From Margaritifera margaritifera (Eukaryota; Mollusca; Bivalvia; Unionida; Margaritiferidae): a stretch of 64,000 nucleotides of DNA. Positions 24,720 to 35,143 of this stretch are shown one piece after another. The stretch spans positions 310,001 through 374,000 of the forward strand of contig JAQPZY010001242.1 of NCBI GenBank assembly GCA_029931535.1. The letters run 5' to 3'. The notes beneath the pieces were generated by a model that saw only the letters and a list, made by a program, of their open reading frames with translations, did no database searches and had not been told where the DNA came from. A program made the translations under genes and the position numbers. The number at the start of each line of letters is the position of its first letter. The first letter of the stretch is position 1.

Positions 24720-25640
24720 TTTTGAGGGAAAAGATTGGTCATTATCTACTATTAAGGGCTATAGAGCATCCCTCTCTATTACCCGGTACTCTTAAATTCT
24801 CTATGGGCTCCACTATAGGGTTAGACCCACATCTTTATGAACTTAATAGACCAGTCTCTCACTTATTAATGCCAATGTGGAACCTATCATGTGTTCTTTG
24901 GTTGTTATCTAAACTGCCTTACGAATCTTAGAGTGAGGCTTCCTTCAAGAACCTTACCCTTAAAACAGTCATCCTTCTCTCCTTAGCATCGGTGAGGAGA
25001 AAGAATTTTTAATTCATGCTTTGCCAGTTTCCATTTCAGTGGTAACTCTAGTCTCTCTTCTTTACCAGCCTGGATTTCTGACCAAGAATAAGCTACCTTT
25101 GGTAGCTCCTGTTCATATTTAAATCCCTGGTCTAAGTTGTATCTGTGCTAGGGATGATAAAAATAGACTCCTTTGCCCAGTTAAACCCTTACATTTCTAT
25201 CTAAATCAAAAGAGAAAAGAAAGGGTTGTAGCTGTCTTTTGCTTCCTCTAAAAGATACTTCTGATATTTCAACAGCCACCATCTTGAGGTGGATTGTGTG
25301 GAATATAAAAAACTTATCAATCTCTCACTGAGAGAGAGATCTTTTCCATGAAAGCCAAAGTCCAAATGGGTCAGGACAGTTGCTGCATCTTTGGCCTTTT
25401 TGAATCATTCCCTTTTGGATGATATAATGAAAGTTGACTTCTGGCAATCTCACTTCACTTTCTTGTCTTTTTTCCTTTGATCAGTGTTGCAACATTTATG
25501 CTTTGGGCCAAATTGTATCAGCCCAACAAGTTGCCAAGCCATTCTCCAGTCTGCAGTAGAACATCCCGCTGACAACAATGGTAAGTTCACTTGGACAGCT
25601 TATCTTGGGCCATCAGCCTCTCACCAGGCTGTCAAATTCA
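24720..25640 (+). pseudogene. DIRS F tyrosine recombinase (mutated)
   Basis: Blocks in order: an N-terminal helix region (24780-24930), a TLKTVILLSLASVRRK box with the first Arg (24957-25004), KWVRTVAASLAFLNHSLLDD where the HxxR box reads KWVR (about 25360-25415), and SHFTFLSFFL where the expected Tyr reads Phe (about 25450-25480). A conserved tail, LCFGPNCISPTSCQA, follows at 25500. The losses of His and Tyr and the many stops show it is dead. Confidence 0.82.
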
Positions 25641-25689
25641 GAAACTCAATAATAGGTAATGTATTAGTGCTATTAAAATGTAGTTTGGG

Positions 25690-25990
25690 GAGGGGGGTAA
25701 AACTAGTTTTAATTATGTAACACTTACCTGCTATTATTTCCCAATTCCTTCCTACCCTCCCACCTCTGATGTCCTTTAAGTCTTGGTCCAAGTCAAAGAA
25801 GTATGATATTCTGATTATGGGAAGTGGACTCGGGTATCAGATTAGATAATGTTGTTTTTTATTCTAGACCTCCAATTTTACTAATTAGAAGAGGAAATAA
25901 TTTCCTTAGGACTGGGAACTAGCGCCGGTAAAAGATAAAGCAATGCAATAATAGCAGGTAAGTATTACATAATTACAACTAGTTTTACCC
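25690..25990. repeat. Right terminal module of DIRS F with long inverted repeat
   Basis: The module begins GGGTAAAACTAGTTTTAATT (25697) and ends with the inverse, AATTACAACTAGTTTTACCC (25975-25990). This is an almost perfect inverted repeat of about 45 bp around 200 bp of unique sequence. The outer copy contains GCAGGTAAGT and the inner copy its complement ACTTACCTGC. Confidence 0.85.
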
Positions 25991-26165
25991 ACAAAATAAT
26001 TACATTATAACTGGTAAAAAGTACACCTAGTTAATTTCCATTATCCATGTCTCAATCAGTTTTCAGTGATTCTTGTTAAAGTTTGACTCTTGATAAGCTA
26101 CTGTAATGCCATTATACGGGTCTTTTTAATTTATCATGTATGTAGTCGTACAGGGAATTTTTTTC
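25991..26165 (-). pseudogene. LINE reverse transcriptase, N-terminal RT blocks (minus strand)
   Basis: The minus-strand translation contains TLTRITEN, a stop, LRHG, a stop, and WKLTRCTFYQL. This matches the block just before the DxSKAFDxVDHK motif of non-LTR RTs, and that motif is found at 17133-17100 across the DIRS F insertion. The two pieces therefore come from one LINE split by F. It ends about 10 bases before the coding exon at 26175. Confidence 0.65.
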
Positions 26166-26174
26166 CACCCACAG

Positions 26175-26270
26175 AGACAACTCATGATCAAGACACTTTC
26201 CCGGTACCAGAGTGGTCGCCAAGAAGAATTGAAAGAATGGCTTGCTGATAAAATAGCACAGAAAAGAATG
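26175..26270 (+). CDS. Exon: helical linker between the two TIR domains
   Basis: This exon has 32 codons in phase 0. The acceptor is the pyrimidine tract TTTTTTTCCACCCACAG and the donor is ATG|GTATTT. The product begins RQLMIKTLSRYQSG and ends ADKIAQKRM. It is charged and probably alpha-helical, with no domain I recognise. The other two frames contain stops, and phase 0 matches both neighbours. It lies directly downstream of a LINE fragment that ends about 10 bases before the exon. It could be the tail of TIR1 or a spacer. It is the least certain exon of the chain because it has no recognisable motif. Confidence 0.65.
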
Positions 26271-27398
26271 GTATTTTTATTATGACCAAATATGCTTCAA
26301 ATTGCAGACTTTAATGAGCATGAAATTGTTGTAATTTTTAGCAAGGAAACTATATTTGTAAGAAAATAATTCACATAAAAAGTCATGATGCTGCATGGTA
26401 TATGCAACATACATAGAGAATTCAATGATAATTATAAAGCACACATGTCTTGATTCCAGCATGGTATGTGGGAGGTTAGCAGCTGCTCAAACCCATCTTA
26501 AACATCATGATTTTCATGGACCTGACCACATTGTGCATGCATTGTGTTGTTATCACACATCTTTGTGAGTTTAATCAGTCCCAAAATGGATTTAACATGC
26601 ATTTTTTTCAGAATAACCATAATTGGAGAGAGAATGCACCACTAAACTTGAGAGCTCTCAACATTGACTAAGGGATCTAACTCTTATAGGATATACATTG
26701 TTATGACATCTTAAGTGTGTGATGAATAATGTTTAAGTGCAGATTCTGGGTATTATGGTGCAAACAGTAAATTTGCAAACATTTAATGACATATTAGTTA
26801 CTCTATCAACTTATTACCAATGAACTTTAGGATAAATTTGCCCTTTGAGGTTTCAACAATTCCAGTTGTGACCTGCTAGCCCAGCAAGGTTGAAGCAGGG
26901 CAGATTTTCTCAACATTCAAAGTTTTGTTCTTTTTCTATGTTAAAATTAGACTAGCTATATGAAATTTCACTTGCCCAACAAGGATTTCTGCTTGTTCAG
27001 GCTAGTTGGGCTAGAGGATTGTCATTCCCCACGATCATAATTTGAACAAATCTTACTTGTAGCTCATCTGGCTATCATCTGGTTAAGTTTGTGGTATGGT
27101 CATCTGTCTGCTTTCTATCATGGATTCTGACATACATCCATCAACCATTGTTTCAACTGCCATAGAGGCTTCATGTTCATCATTGAGTCTGATAAAACTT
27201 GGTAACTAAACATTAATGACACAATTTCAGATCACAGTAACAATAAAGAATTTCTCCCATATTATACTGCACCCTCTTTATAATACTGTTCCTAATGGCC
27301 ATAACAGTGATCCATATTAAAAGTGATGAAGCCTAACACTGAAGGATGTCCCAACAAGGATGTGCACTGATAGTGCATTAAAACTCGCACAAATAGAG
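26271..27398. other. Intronic stretch with an imperfect palindrome
   Basis: No gene seen. About 26870-27015 forms an imperfect inverted repeat (CTGCTAGCCCAGCAAG on the left, CTAGTTGGGCTAGAGG on the right), which may be a small MITE. Confidence 0.45.
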
Positions 27399-28975
27399 TA
27401 CCATATATACTTGATTATAAGTCGCCCCCCCCCCCTTGGGGGGGGGGGGGGGCTGTAAAAAGCCAGTTTCTCTTGGGGGGGTATTTTGTAAGTCAGATCC
27501 ATCTGAAGGGGTGACTTGTCGTCATTGGTCAGAGTTGCACTTTGGTAAAATAAACAAGTCAAACTGGATGGAGAGATAGATAGGAAAATTAAAGTCAAAA
27601 CCAGTGTAAAATACAATTATATTATGTCATGGAATATGTCACAAATAAATTGACAACTTAAATTTTTCCATCTTCATGTAATAAAACCGATTAAAATCCA
27701 TAATGTTTGACATTTTAAATTCTTTTATATGATAAATCCATGAATTCAATTATAGGTCACATACCGGAATAAAAATAGTAGTTCAGAATGATCCAATTCA
27801 CAATATCCCGTAATATGTTAATTCCAAACATCTTACAAATAAACAATGAAAGTTAAGTCCACATTTTTGTGACTCAAAGTATCCTATAAATGTCACTATC
27901 TAATGTCATCTGGTACAAAGTCCAAGAATTTATCCTCATTGTCAAATAAAGTTCTGAAATCCTCCAATGTCGTCTAGTCATTGTAAATCGTCATTGTTTA
28001 GTCATTGTAAATATCCAACTCCGATTCCTTGGCTTTACTGTCATATGCGGGTGCTTATGTCAAGACTGAGCTTGGGCTCTGTAAGTAACATTTTGATCAT
28101 AAAGTCTGTGAAATCTATTAAAGGATGCAACTGAACAGGTGTCAATTGTGTGGCAAGATCACAGGGAGTTCAAATAACCACCCTCTGTTACTTGGCACTG
28201 AACAAGTATTAAACTCGCAGCTCAATCAAAGGGTTGTCACATGGGAAAACAGAGAGATTGGTGCCTTTACAAGCTAAGGGATTAAGGTCAAAGATGCAGA
28301 GGAAGTTGTAGAACTCTACTTGGCACTGAACAAGTATTAAATTTGCTTCTTGATCAAAAGGATTGTCAACTTCAAAACAAGTCACTGCTTCCTTTACAAG
28401 CCAAGGTTTTATCGGCCCATGTGCACTGGCAGATAACTTGGGAAGTATCACTTGGGAATTAAATCTCACTTTTGGAAAAGGAAAATACAAATTAAATCAA
28501 AACTTGTATTGCATCAAGCACCATGTTTATACTTTAAACACAAATATATTTACAAAAATTAATACAGGTTGTTCGGACTTACACAAAAATGGAAGCAATA
28601 TACTTGCTAGTAAATACCCATGGTAAACAACGTTGATGGACACTTAACTTTGGATTGGGTAGTATATAAATTACCAGTGATATTTTCAAATTATTAATAT
28701 CCAAATAACTGTAGATAGACGTATTGAATACCATCATGAAATGGATAAACACAGTGCATATCATATATGCATTTCTGAATGGGAATAGTGGCATGAAAAT
28801 ATAAAATTATTTGAATTGATAATATTTTTATGTACTGCAAACATCTAGAGTTTCCAACATTACAGCTAGATATATCTAATTTTTTTTTATGCTGCACTTA
28901 TAAAATGACCCCTACTCGGCATGAATCAAATTTTCTGTAAACAAAGCATTGACTTATAAGCGAGTATATATGGTA
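27399..28975. mobile_element. Element M5, long form of the CCATATATACTTG family
   Basis: The left end is TACCATATATACTTGATTAT and the right end AGCGAGTATATATGGTA. It is 1.58 kb and co-linear with M4. A C run and a G run face each other at 27426-27452 just inside the left end. It has the empty site of the SINE found in M4. No transposase was recognised. The interior has worn duplicates of GGCACTGAACAAGTATTAAA. Confidence 0.85.
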
Positions 28976-29202
28976 TTTAATAATGTGAAATAACATTATA
29001 ATTGGTTCTCATAAACCAACAACTAATTTAAAAGTAAAGTGAAATAAATTAAGTAGAAATAATAAAACAAACTTTGGCCAATTTAGTGGCATCCATGACC
29101 ATGCCTGTGTTGTAATAAGGGAGGTGGTATACTGAGGGAATTGTAGTGAGGGGCTATAATTTGTACCCCCTTTTAGTTTATATATCTTTTTTTATTATGA
29201 AG

Positions 29203-29388
29203 GAAGCGGTTAAAGATCCAGATGTATTTATCAGCTATTGCTGGACAAATTCTGAAGATGCAGCAAGGAAAAGCGGCCATCATGCACTGGATACAATTGG
29301 TTATGGTGATCCTCGTGAAGTCAAGAACTACTTACAGAGGAATGGAATAGAGTGCTGGATAGATATTGAGATGGTTGGGAAGGAAAAG
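29203..29388 (+). CDS. Exon: N-terminal part of TIR domain 2
   Basis: This exon has 62 codons in phase 0. The product contains DPDVFISYCWTNSEDAA (strand beta-A and the start of helix alpha-A) and then NGIECWIDIEMVGKE, the box-2/BB-loop region with the conserved W-I/L-D. This is the clearest protein signature in the window and is diagnostic of TIR domains. The donor is AAAAG|GTGAGA. The acceptor is taken as ATGAAG|GAAGCG after a T-rich tract, since that keeps phase 0 from the previous exon. An open frame runs further upstream to 29146, so an alternative start or first exon cannot be excluded. A 46-bp tandem repeat follows about 50 bp after the donor. Confidence 0.88.
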
Positions 29389-29436
29389 GTGAGACAAAGT
29401 AATTTTTGTATTGTCGCTGAAGAGAATGAGGGACAT

Positions 29437-29590
29437 TGTGATAATTTTTTAGACACGGGCAGCTGTAATGAGAGAGAAAATGAATGATAATTTTTCCAAC
29501 AAGGGCAGTTGTAATGAGTGAGAAAATGAATGATAATTTTTCTAACAAAGGCAGCTGTAATGAGAGAGAAAATGAATGATAGTTTTTAAA
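29437..29590. repeat. 46-bp tandem repeat, about 3 copies
   Basis: Units begin GATAATTTTT and contain GGGCAGTTGTAATGAG and GAGAAAATGAAT. The array lies about 50 bp downstream of the donor of the TIR2 first exon, inside the intron. Confidence 0.88.
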
Positions 29591-29916
29591 AGGGTGGCAA
29601 ATGTAATATTAACATCAAGGTGTTGACAACCATTTTAACAACTTAATATCATTTATTCTTTCATCACTCCAAAAAAAGGATAGACTATGTTAACATAATT
29701 TATTTTAGGATCTCTAATTAGAAATTAAGATGAATACTTTGGCAGTCAGATAAAGCACAAGTGAGTGACCAGTAAAGATGTGTCCAAGTAATTACAAAAA
29801 TATATTTTATTGCAGGTATATTATTTGCAGACGTAAAATTTAGCAATATCATCCAGAATTGCATTTTTTACATTTTGGTGAGCTATATTTTAGCAATTGC
29901 AGGACTCAGAAGGTTG

Positions 29917-30097
29917 TACAATAAAACCTGTCTTGAGACCACTGCTATGGGAGACCATCTGTCTTGAAAGACCAGGTTCTCAATGCACAGATTTATTAAA
30001 TATATATTGTTATGACCTGTGATGGGAGACCATATGTCTTGAGAGACCATTATATTTTTGGCAGAAGGGGTGGTCTTCAAAGACAGGTTTTACTGTA
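29917..30097. mobile_element. Short Tigger-like MITE with TA ends
   Basis: The left end is TACAATAAAACCTGTCTTGA and the right end TTCAAAGACAGGTTTTACTGTA, of which the last 20 bases match inversely. The length of about 180 bp and the TA edges fit a pogo/Tigger-derived MITE. Confidence 0.8.
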
Positions 30098-30439
30098 ATA
30101 TAAGGTAATACATTTTGTTGGTTCTTTTTTTGTCTTGAATCAAGCAATCCCCAGGATGACAAATTTTGTCTTTCCTGTCTATATGCCATGTAGAAAAATG
30201 GAAGAAACTCTTACCCATTACCTCCCCTTACCACCACTAGGTGGATACCCATCAACTAGTTGCTGACCAGTTTAAGCTTTTGCTTTTTCTGTGGTACAGT
30301 CAACATTGTCCTGCATTACTTCTATGAATCCTTCAAGATCTTTATTTTTCCACAAAGGACTGATAACCTTATTTGTGATTTTTTCTGAATGGTTTTACAT
30401 ATTTTGTTAAGTTTGTGGACTTCATGTTTCTGACCTGGT

Positions 30440-30733
30440 ACGTTGCACGCAGTATTTGTACCTACACTTGGGGATGATGGGACTAATACTTCCATGCCAC
30501 TTGGTATGTTGTATGAGGACATCGAAGCTTTGCTAGATGAGGACAACCCCTACAGTGAGTGTGGGGAAAACCTCAATCTGCTGCCTAACTCTGATCCTAC
30601 CATGGAAAGGACAGAATTCAGTTTTAAGGCTGCATTGGATGAAATGTATTGAATTTTAACACTGCCAAATACATCTGTCTGTGAACCAGAAATATAAAGC
30701 CAAGGCCTAGGATGAGGAAGAACATCCCCTCCT

Positions 30734-30781
<48 letters not shown>

Positions 30782-31500
30782 CAGTCTGAAAATTGGGAAG
30801 ATTTCCAGTTGTCTCTTGGACAAAATCCAAGACCCAGGTAATTCTATGGCTTTTTTCTTAGAATGCCTCTTACTATATCTTATTCCACACACACTGAGAC
30901 ACATACAGCATTAACATTCTGAGTGTCTATAAGAACATTGCAGCAGTACAAATATCTTCTCCACTGTTCTACAAGGTCAATCACCAGGTGTTCAATGCTA
31001 CTTCAAAGCTTGTGTGGAATATGATGGCTGAACTTGGCATCGTTGGCAATTTTTCACCTGGCCACAAAAGTAGGCAATGAGCATGCATGGAAATCAATGA
31101 CCAATAGTCAGTCCTAAATAGGGCAGTGCATCATTGCATGTCCTTTGCCATTATGGCTTCTTCTAATCTCAATTTAATATAATGAGACACTTTTCTGCAT
31201 TCATATTCTTGTCTCATCACTTTTTGGCTTTATGCTTTTTGTGTTTGGTTTGCTGCTGTTAACTGGCCACATAGAGGAAGTGAAGAATCAGGCAGTGCAA
31301 TAGATGCCCCTTCAGCTCTCCTTATCTTCTCCTCCTCCACCTTATCATCTTCAATGTTATCTGCCACAATAGAGAGATCATTGGAGGCTGAGTATCCCTA
31401 TCCAGTGGCCACATCACACTCAACAATTACTCTATGCTCAGCCACAATCTGGTTTCAGATGGCAACAGACTTTTCAGTCTATGAGGCAATTTAATAAATG
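30440..31500 (+). pseudogene. DIRS C gag-like remnants
   Basis: The open piece at 30443-30652 (LGMLYEDIEALLDEDNPYSE) aligns with A at 8230-8320. Further blocks follow in other frames up to about 31480. A run of 46 C at 30735-30780 interrupts the gene. It has many stops. Confidence 0.72.
30735..30780. repeat. Poly-C run of 46 bases
   Basis: There are 46 consecutive C bases, ending in GCAGTC. The run creates meaningless poly-Gly frames on the minus strand. Its true length may differ, since such runs are hard to sequence. Confidence 0.9.
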
Positions 31501-31718
31501 GAAAGGACACAAAGTTTCTCCTTCCCCAAGCCTCCCAATTACCACCAATGACTTACCAACCTCACTGCACACAGAGAATGTTCAAATGGTGCCAGACTTC
31601 TCCATTTTCATCAAGCTTGGATCAACTTTTTTCTGCACAACAAATGAGTGATGCAAGTAGTCTCAGAGGGGCTTTGGATTTTGTTTATCCAGCCCCCTCC
31701 AGGTTCTGATCCCCTTGA

Positions 31719-32340
31719 ATGAAGGAGATCCCAACAAATCCCATGAAGGCAGAGATTTTAATACAAGAGATTATTTCTTTATTCTCCAAAGGGGCAGTTT
31801 GCAAACTGAACTCTCCAGGGTTTTATTCAAGGCTCTTTCAATGGATACATATTAGCACCAACGTTCAAGATAGAGAAGTCATGATCAGTTTGCCTTACTA
31901 TCAAGAGGGAGGAGTTTGCAATCAGTCTCAATCTGACCAATGCATACTTTAATGTCCCTATCCATCCAACTTTGTGCAAGTTCTTTCATTTCACCTTGCA
32001 AGGGAACAATTACCAAATCTGAGTTCATCCTTTCAGCCTCAATCTCAGTCAATAGGCATTTATGAAGACAGTCAACTGTGTCATCTCCTTGTTCAGGACC
32101 TCCACATCAATAGCGATTTCAGTGTACCTGGATAACCTCCTTTAAAACACATGGTAAATTAAGTTTTGCTGCAGAAAATGAACAAACATATCTCACTTTC
32201 CGCCCAGCTGTGCTATCTAGTGTATTGGAAGAAGTCATATCTTATCCCCTCTCAACCTTTTGTCCATCTGGGTATGGAATTTCTGACTTATCTCAATGTT
32301 GTTTGTCTACCTCGTATATGAATTGCACAGATTAATGAAC
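31719..32340 (+). pseudogene. DIRS C reverse transcriptase fragment
   Basis: GAVCKLNSPGFYSRLFQW is at 31793-31846. An LTNAYFNVPIHPT block follows near 31935, and VYLDNLL at about 32126, where the YxDD site reads YLDN. This loss would abolish catalysis. The frames are broken and parts of the fingers domain are deleted. Confidence 0.82.
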
Positions 32341-32527
32341 TCTCACTATCAATCTCAAACAGGAAGTGGGTTTCTTAAAATGCAGTTTACAGAATGCAGT
32401 GGCAGATTTGATTCCACACAGCTGGCTATTTATGCACCCTCTGCAGATTCCACTGCTGGCTCAGTAGTGCCTCTTTTCCAGTAGTCTGGATCAGCATGTT
32501 CTGATCTCAACTAAGATAAAACAATTT

Positions 32528-33250
32528 TTGTATCACTGGCAAGACAAGCAATGGCTAATGGCAGAAATTCCTCTGGAAAAACCCAAACAGGACATTACAG
32601 TTTATATGGAAGCCAGTTTGTTTGGCTGGGTGGCTCACCTGTTGTCTCACTTTACCATCATAAGTGGCAACTGGATTCCAGAGGAGAAAGCACTTTATAT
32701 AAACCTTTTAAGAATGATGACTATAGTGAACATCTTTCATTGTTGGAGAGATCACCTGTGGGGGAAAGTGATCCTGGTAATGTCAGACAATTCTGCGGTA
32801 GTCACTTACCTACTCAAACAGGGGGGACTAGGTCACCCAACTTCAACCAACTAATGTGGTCATGGTCTGGGAGTTTCAACATGGTCCTCCTGGCACAAGA
32901 TAATAGTCCAGATCAGACACATTCCCAGCAGGCTCATTGTTTTGGATGATTCTCTGTCAAGAACAGGCCAGACTCTGCACACTGAGTGGTCTCTTCAGCC
33001 ATCACTCTTTCAGCAGATTTGTGCACTTTGAAGGTGTCCAGTGATAGATCTCTTTGCGACAGGGTGGAATCACAATCTGCCCACCTTTGTCTCTTCGGTC
33101 CCGAATCCAGAGGCTTGGGCCGTGGACACTCTGGCAGTCATTTGGGATGGGATTTGGGTTTATGCCTTCCCTACAACTGTTCTGATCCAGAGAATCATTC
33201 AGAAAATCAGGGACCAGCCTTATAAAATGGTTCTGGTTTCCCCTCTCAGA
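32528..33250 (+). pseudogene. DIRS C RNase H and DLFA block
   Basis: 32528-32854 contains ITVYMEASLFGWVAHL and VILVMSDNSAVVTYLLKQGG. The block at 33041-33253 reads MIDLFATGWNHNLPTFVSSV, then NPEAWAVDTLAVIWDG. These are the DIRS RNase H signature and the conserved region that follows it. Three frames are used, so it is dead. Confidence 0.85.
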
Positions 33251-33436
33251 TAGGGCAAGTCCCGGGTGAATGATCTGCTTGACCTAGTGATAGGTATCCC
33301 CAGGAAAATCTCAGTGAAATTCAACTTGCTCAAACAATCCCACTCACAGATGTTTATCCCTGCCCAGACAGGCTTCTTCTTCATGCTTTACTTTTGTCAG
33401 GAGAGCCTTGTGTAGAATAAGTGTCAGCCTTCAGTT

Positions 33437-34400
33437 GTGGAGAGAATCTCACAAGCAAAAAGCCCTTTCACTTTGAAGGCTTTACAAGGAAAAGTGGTGG
33501 GTTTTCAGGGACTGGTGCAGAGACAAGAACATTGTCCCTTTGAATGCTTCAATCTCTCTAACTTTTTTCAGTGGCTTTTCAAGGAGGAAAGGTTAGGCCC
33601 TGTTATGATCAGGGGATATCACTCCATGATTTTCAGTACATTCAGCGAACATAGGCCACGACAAGGACCTATCAGACTTGCTGGCCAACTTTGACCTGAA
33701 TAGGCTTAAATCACTTACCTTGTTTCCTAAGTGGAATCTTTCATGGGTTTTAACTTTACTCAACTCAGATATATTCAAGCCCTTGGCCAGAACCTCACTG
33801 AAGCTGCTATCTCACAAGACATACCTTCTGATAGCATGAGGCTACTAGCCTCTGTATGCAGGGTGAGTGAGCTGCATGCCCTTTCAGAAGACCCGAATTA
33901 TCTTCAGTTCAGATCAGATGGTTCCACAGTCCTAATGACACAACTGGGTTTCATAATTGAGAATCAATTGCTGTCAATTTGCAATCAAAAGTGGTCATCT
34001 GCTCTCTTTCGTCCATCAACATGTCGAGAGGGGCAGCAATTAAAGACCCGGTCCATGCTCCCAAACATAACTTAAAGTGCATGGAAAAGAGGGTACTGAT
34101 GTCTTTTTCTTTTGGTTCAGGCAGGAAAAGAGGACACAACCCTTCAAATCCAACATTGTGGCTGAAGTTGGCAATATGCTCAGTATATTCAAAACTGTCA
34201 CAGGATCAGGTACACATTGTGAGAATTTCCACTCATGAGATTATAGCTATCTCAGTGAATCACATGTTCAAACACAATGGTTCTGTCCAAGATAGAAGCC
34301 ATTGACTGGCATGCACAGTCAGCCTTCTAGAGTTTTTATCTCTGAGATCTATAGCACCACAATGATGAGAATTGAATTTGGTGGGTCCAGTGGCTGTGGC
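33437..34400 (+). pseudogene. DIRS C tyrosine recombinase
   Basis: Blocks: SRLASKSDRS appears only in a shadow frame, so the sense frames are used here. SVCRVSELHALSEDPNYLQF (33850-33912) holds the first Arg box. ISTHEIIAISVNHMF at about 34226-34270 shows HxxR changed to HEII. A block with SFYL at about 34333 keeps the Tyr, but in-frame stops flank it. It is inactive by frameshifts and by loss of the second Arg. Confidence 0.82.
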
Positions 34401-34736
34401 CCAGATGACCACCCACCAGACCCATTTGAGGTTGGCTCAACCTCCTCATGGGCATGAGTTTAGCCCTTTATATATGCCCAAAGTTTTCTGATCAGTAAGG
34501 AAAAGTCACTCTTTTCATCTTGTCTGAGTGTTGTTGTGACATGTTACATGAGCATCAATTGTGCTGTCTTCATATTACAAGTGGTTTATCCTTCTTTTAT
34601 GGAATTAAGCCAATCTTCCTTTGAAGCATGCTGATGGTAGAGGTTGGATGCTCATGCATTTCCTCCTCTTACCTATTCTCCTAACATTAATGTGATTGGT
34701 GAATGTATTCGATGGAGAAAGTAAATTTTTTAGTAA

Positions 34737-35045
34737 ATCATGTTTCTCCAAGAATACTTACCCATTCACATTACTATTACACCCTCCTAAACTTCCCCAC
34801 AAATGCAAGCATCCTTGTTGATATATCACTCAGCTTAAACTGGTAAACAACCAGTTGATGCGTAGCCATCCAGCAGTGGTAAGGGGAGGTTATGGGTTAG
34901 AGTTTCTTCTCTTTTCTCTATGTTATATAGATGGGAAAGATGATATTTTTGTCTTTCTGGGATTGCTGGATTCAAGAAGTATCAGAGCTCATTTCCTTAA
35001 TGTGACCAGGTAAATATTCTCATAGAAACATAATTTGCTAAAAAT
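34737..35045. repeat. Right terminal module of DIRS C
   Basis: The module is bounded by ATGTTTCTCCAAGAATACTT (34740) and the inverse GGTAAATATTCTCATAGAAA (35010-35030). It carries the right inverted terminal repeat. The outer edge has CCAGGTAAAT, a weak splice-donor match. Confidence 0.8.
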
Positions 35046-35071
35046 ATTACTTTTGCCCATTTGTGTTGCAG

Positions 35072-35143
35072 GAAGGAATATTTGCAGATATGGCAGTGGG
35101 TTTGAGGAAAAGCAAAGTTCTTCTTGCTTGTGTATCTGATGAG
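35072..35143 (+). CDS. Exon: central part of TIR domain 2
   Basis: This small exon has 24 codons in phase 0, with acceptor TTGTGTTGCAG and donor GATGAG|GTAAAAT. The product reads EGIFADMAVGLRKSK and then VLLACVSDE. It corresponds to helix alpha-B and the beta strand ending in CVSDE, and continues directly from the WID/BB-loop of the preceding exon. It aligns with the first residues of exon 13003-13164 (VLIACLSDN), which confirms that the two TIR domains are related. The DIRS element C ends only about 30 bases upstream, so very little of the 3' end of this intron is original host sequence. Confidence 0.85.

Larger units (their letters stand above)
17136..25990 (+). mobile_element. DIRS-type retrotransposon F, host of nested elements
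   Basis: The left inverted repeat at 17136-17330 matches the reverse complement of 25750-25975 (shared GGAGGTCTAGAAT, AACAACAT, AGTCCACTTC and AATCAGAATATC). Remaining genes are RNase H (23790-24420) and recombinase (24720-25640); gag and most of the RT are missing. DIRS B is inserted near 17528-23470. F is inserted in a LINE whose two halves flank it. It belongs to a different DIRS family from A and C. Confidence 0.82.
30112..35045 (+). mobile_element. DIRS-type retrotransposon C (degenerate, near full length)
   Basis: This element of about 4.9 kb has the same layout as A. The left terminus (AAGCAATCCCCAGGATGACA, CCTCCCCTTACCACCACTAG) is the reverse complement of the right one (34850-35010). 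Gag, RT, RNase H and recombinase remnants follow in order. It fills most of the intron 29389-35071 and ends about 30 bases before the next exon. Confidence 0.9.

Noticed and set aside
30624..30904. Minus-strand frames with long poly-Gly stretches
   Set aside because: They are created by the run of 46 C at 30735-30780 inside a DIRS pseudogene.
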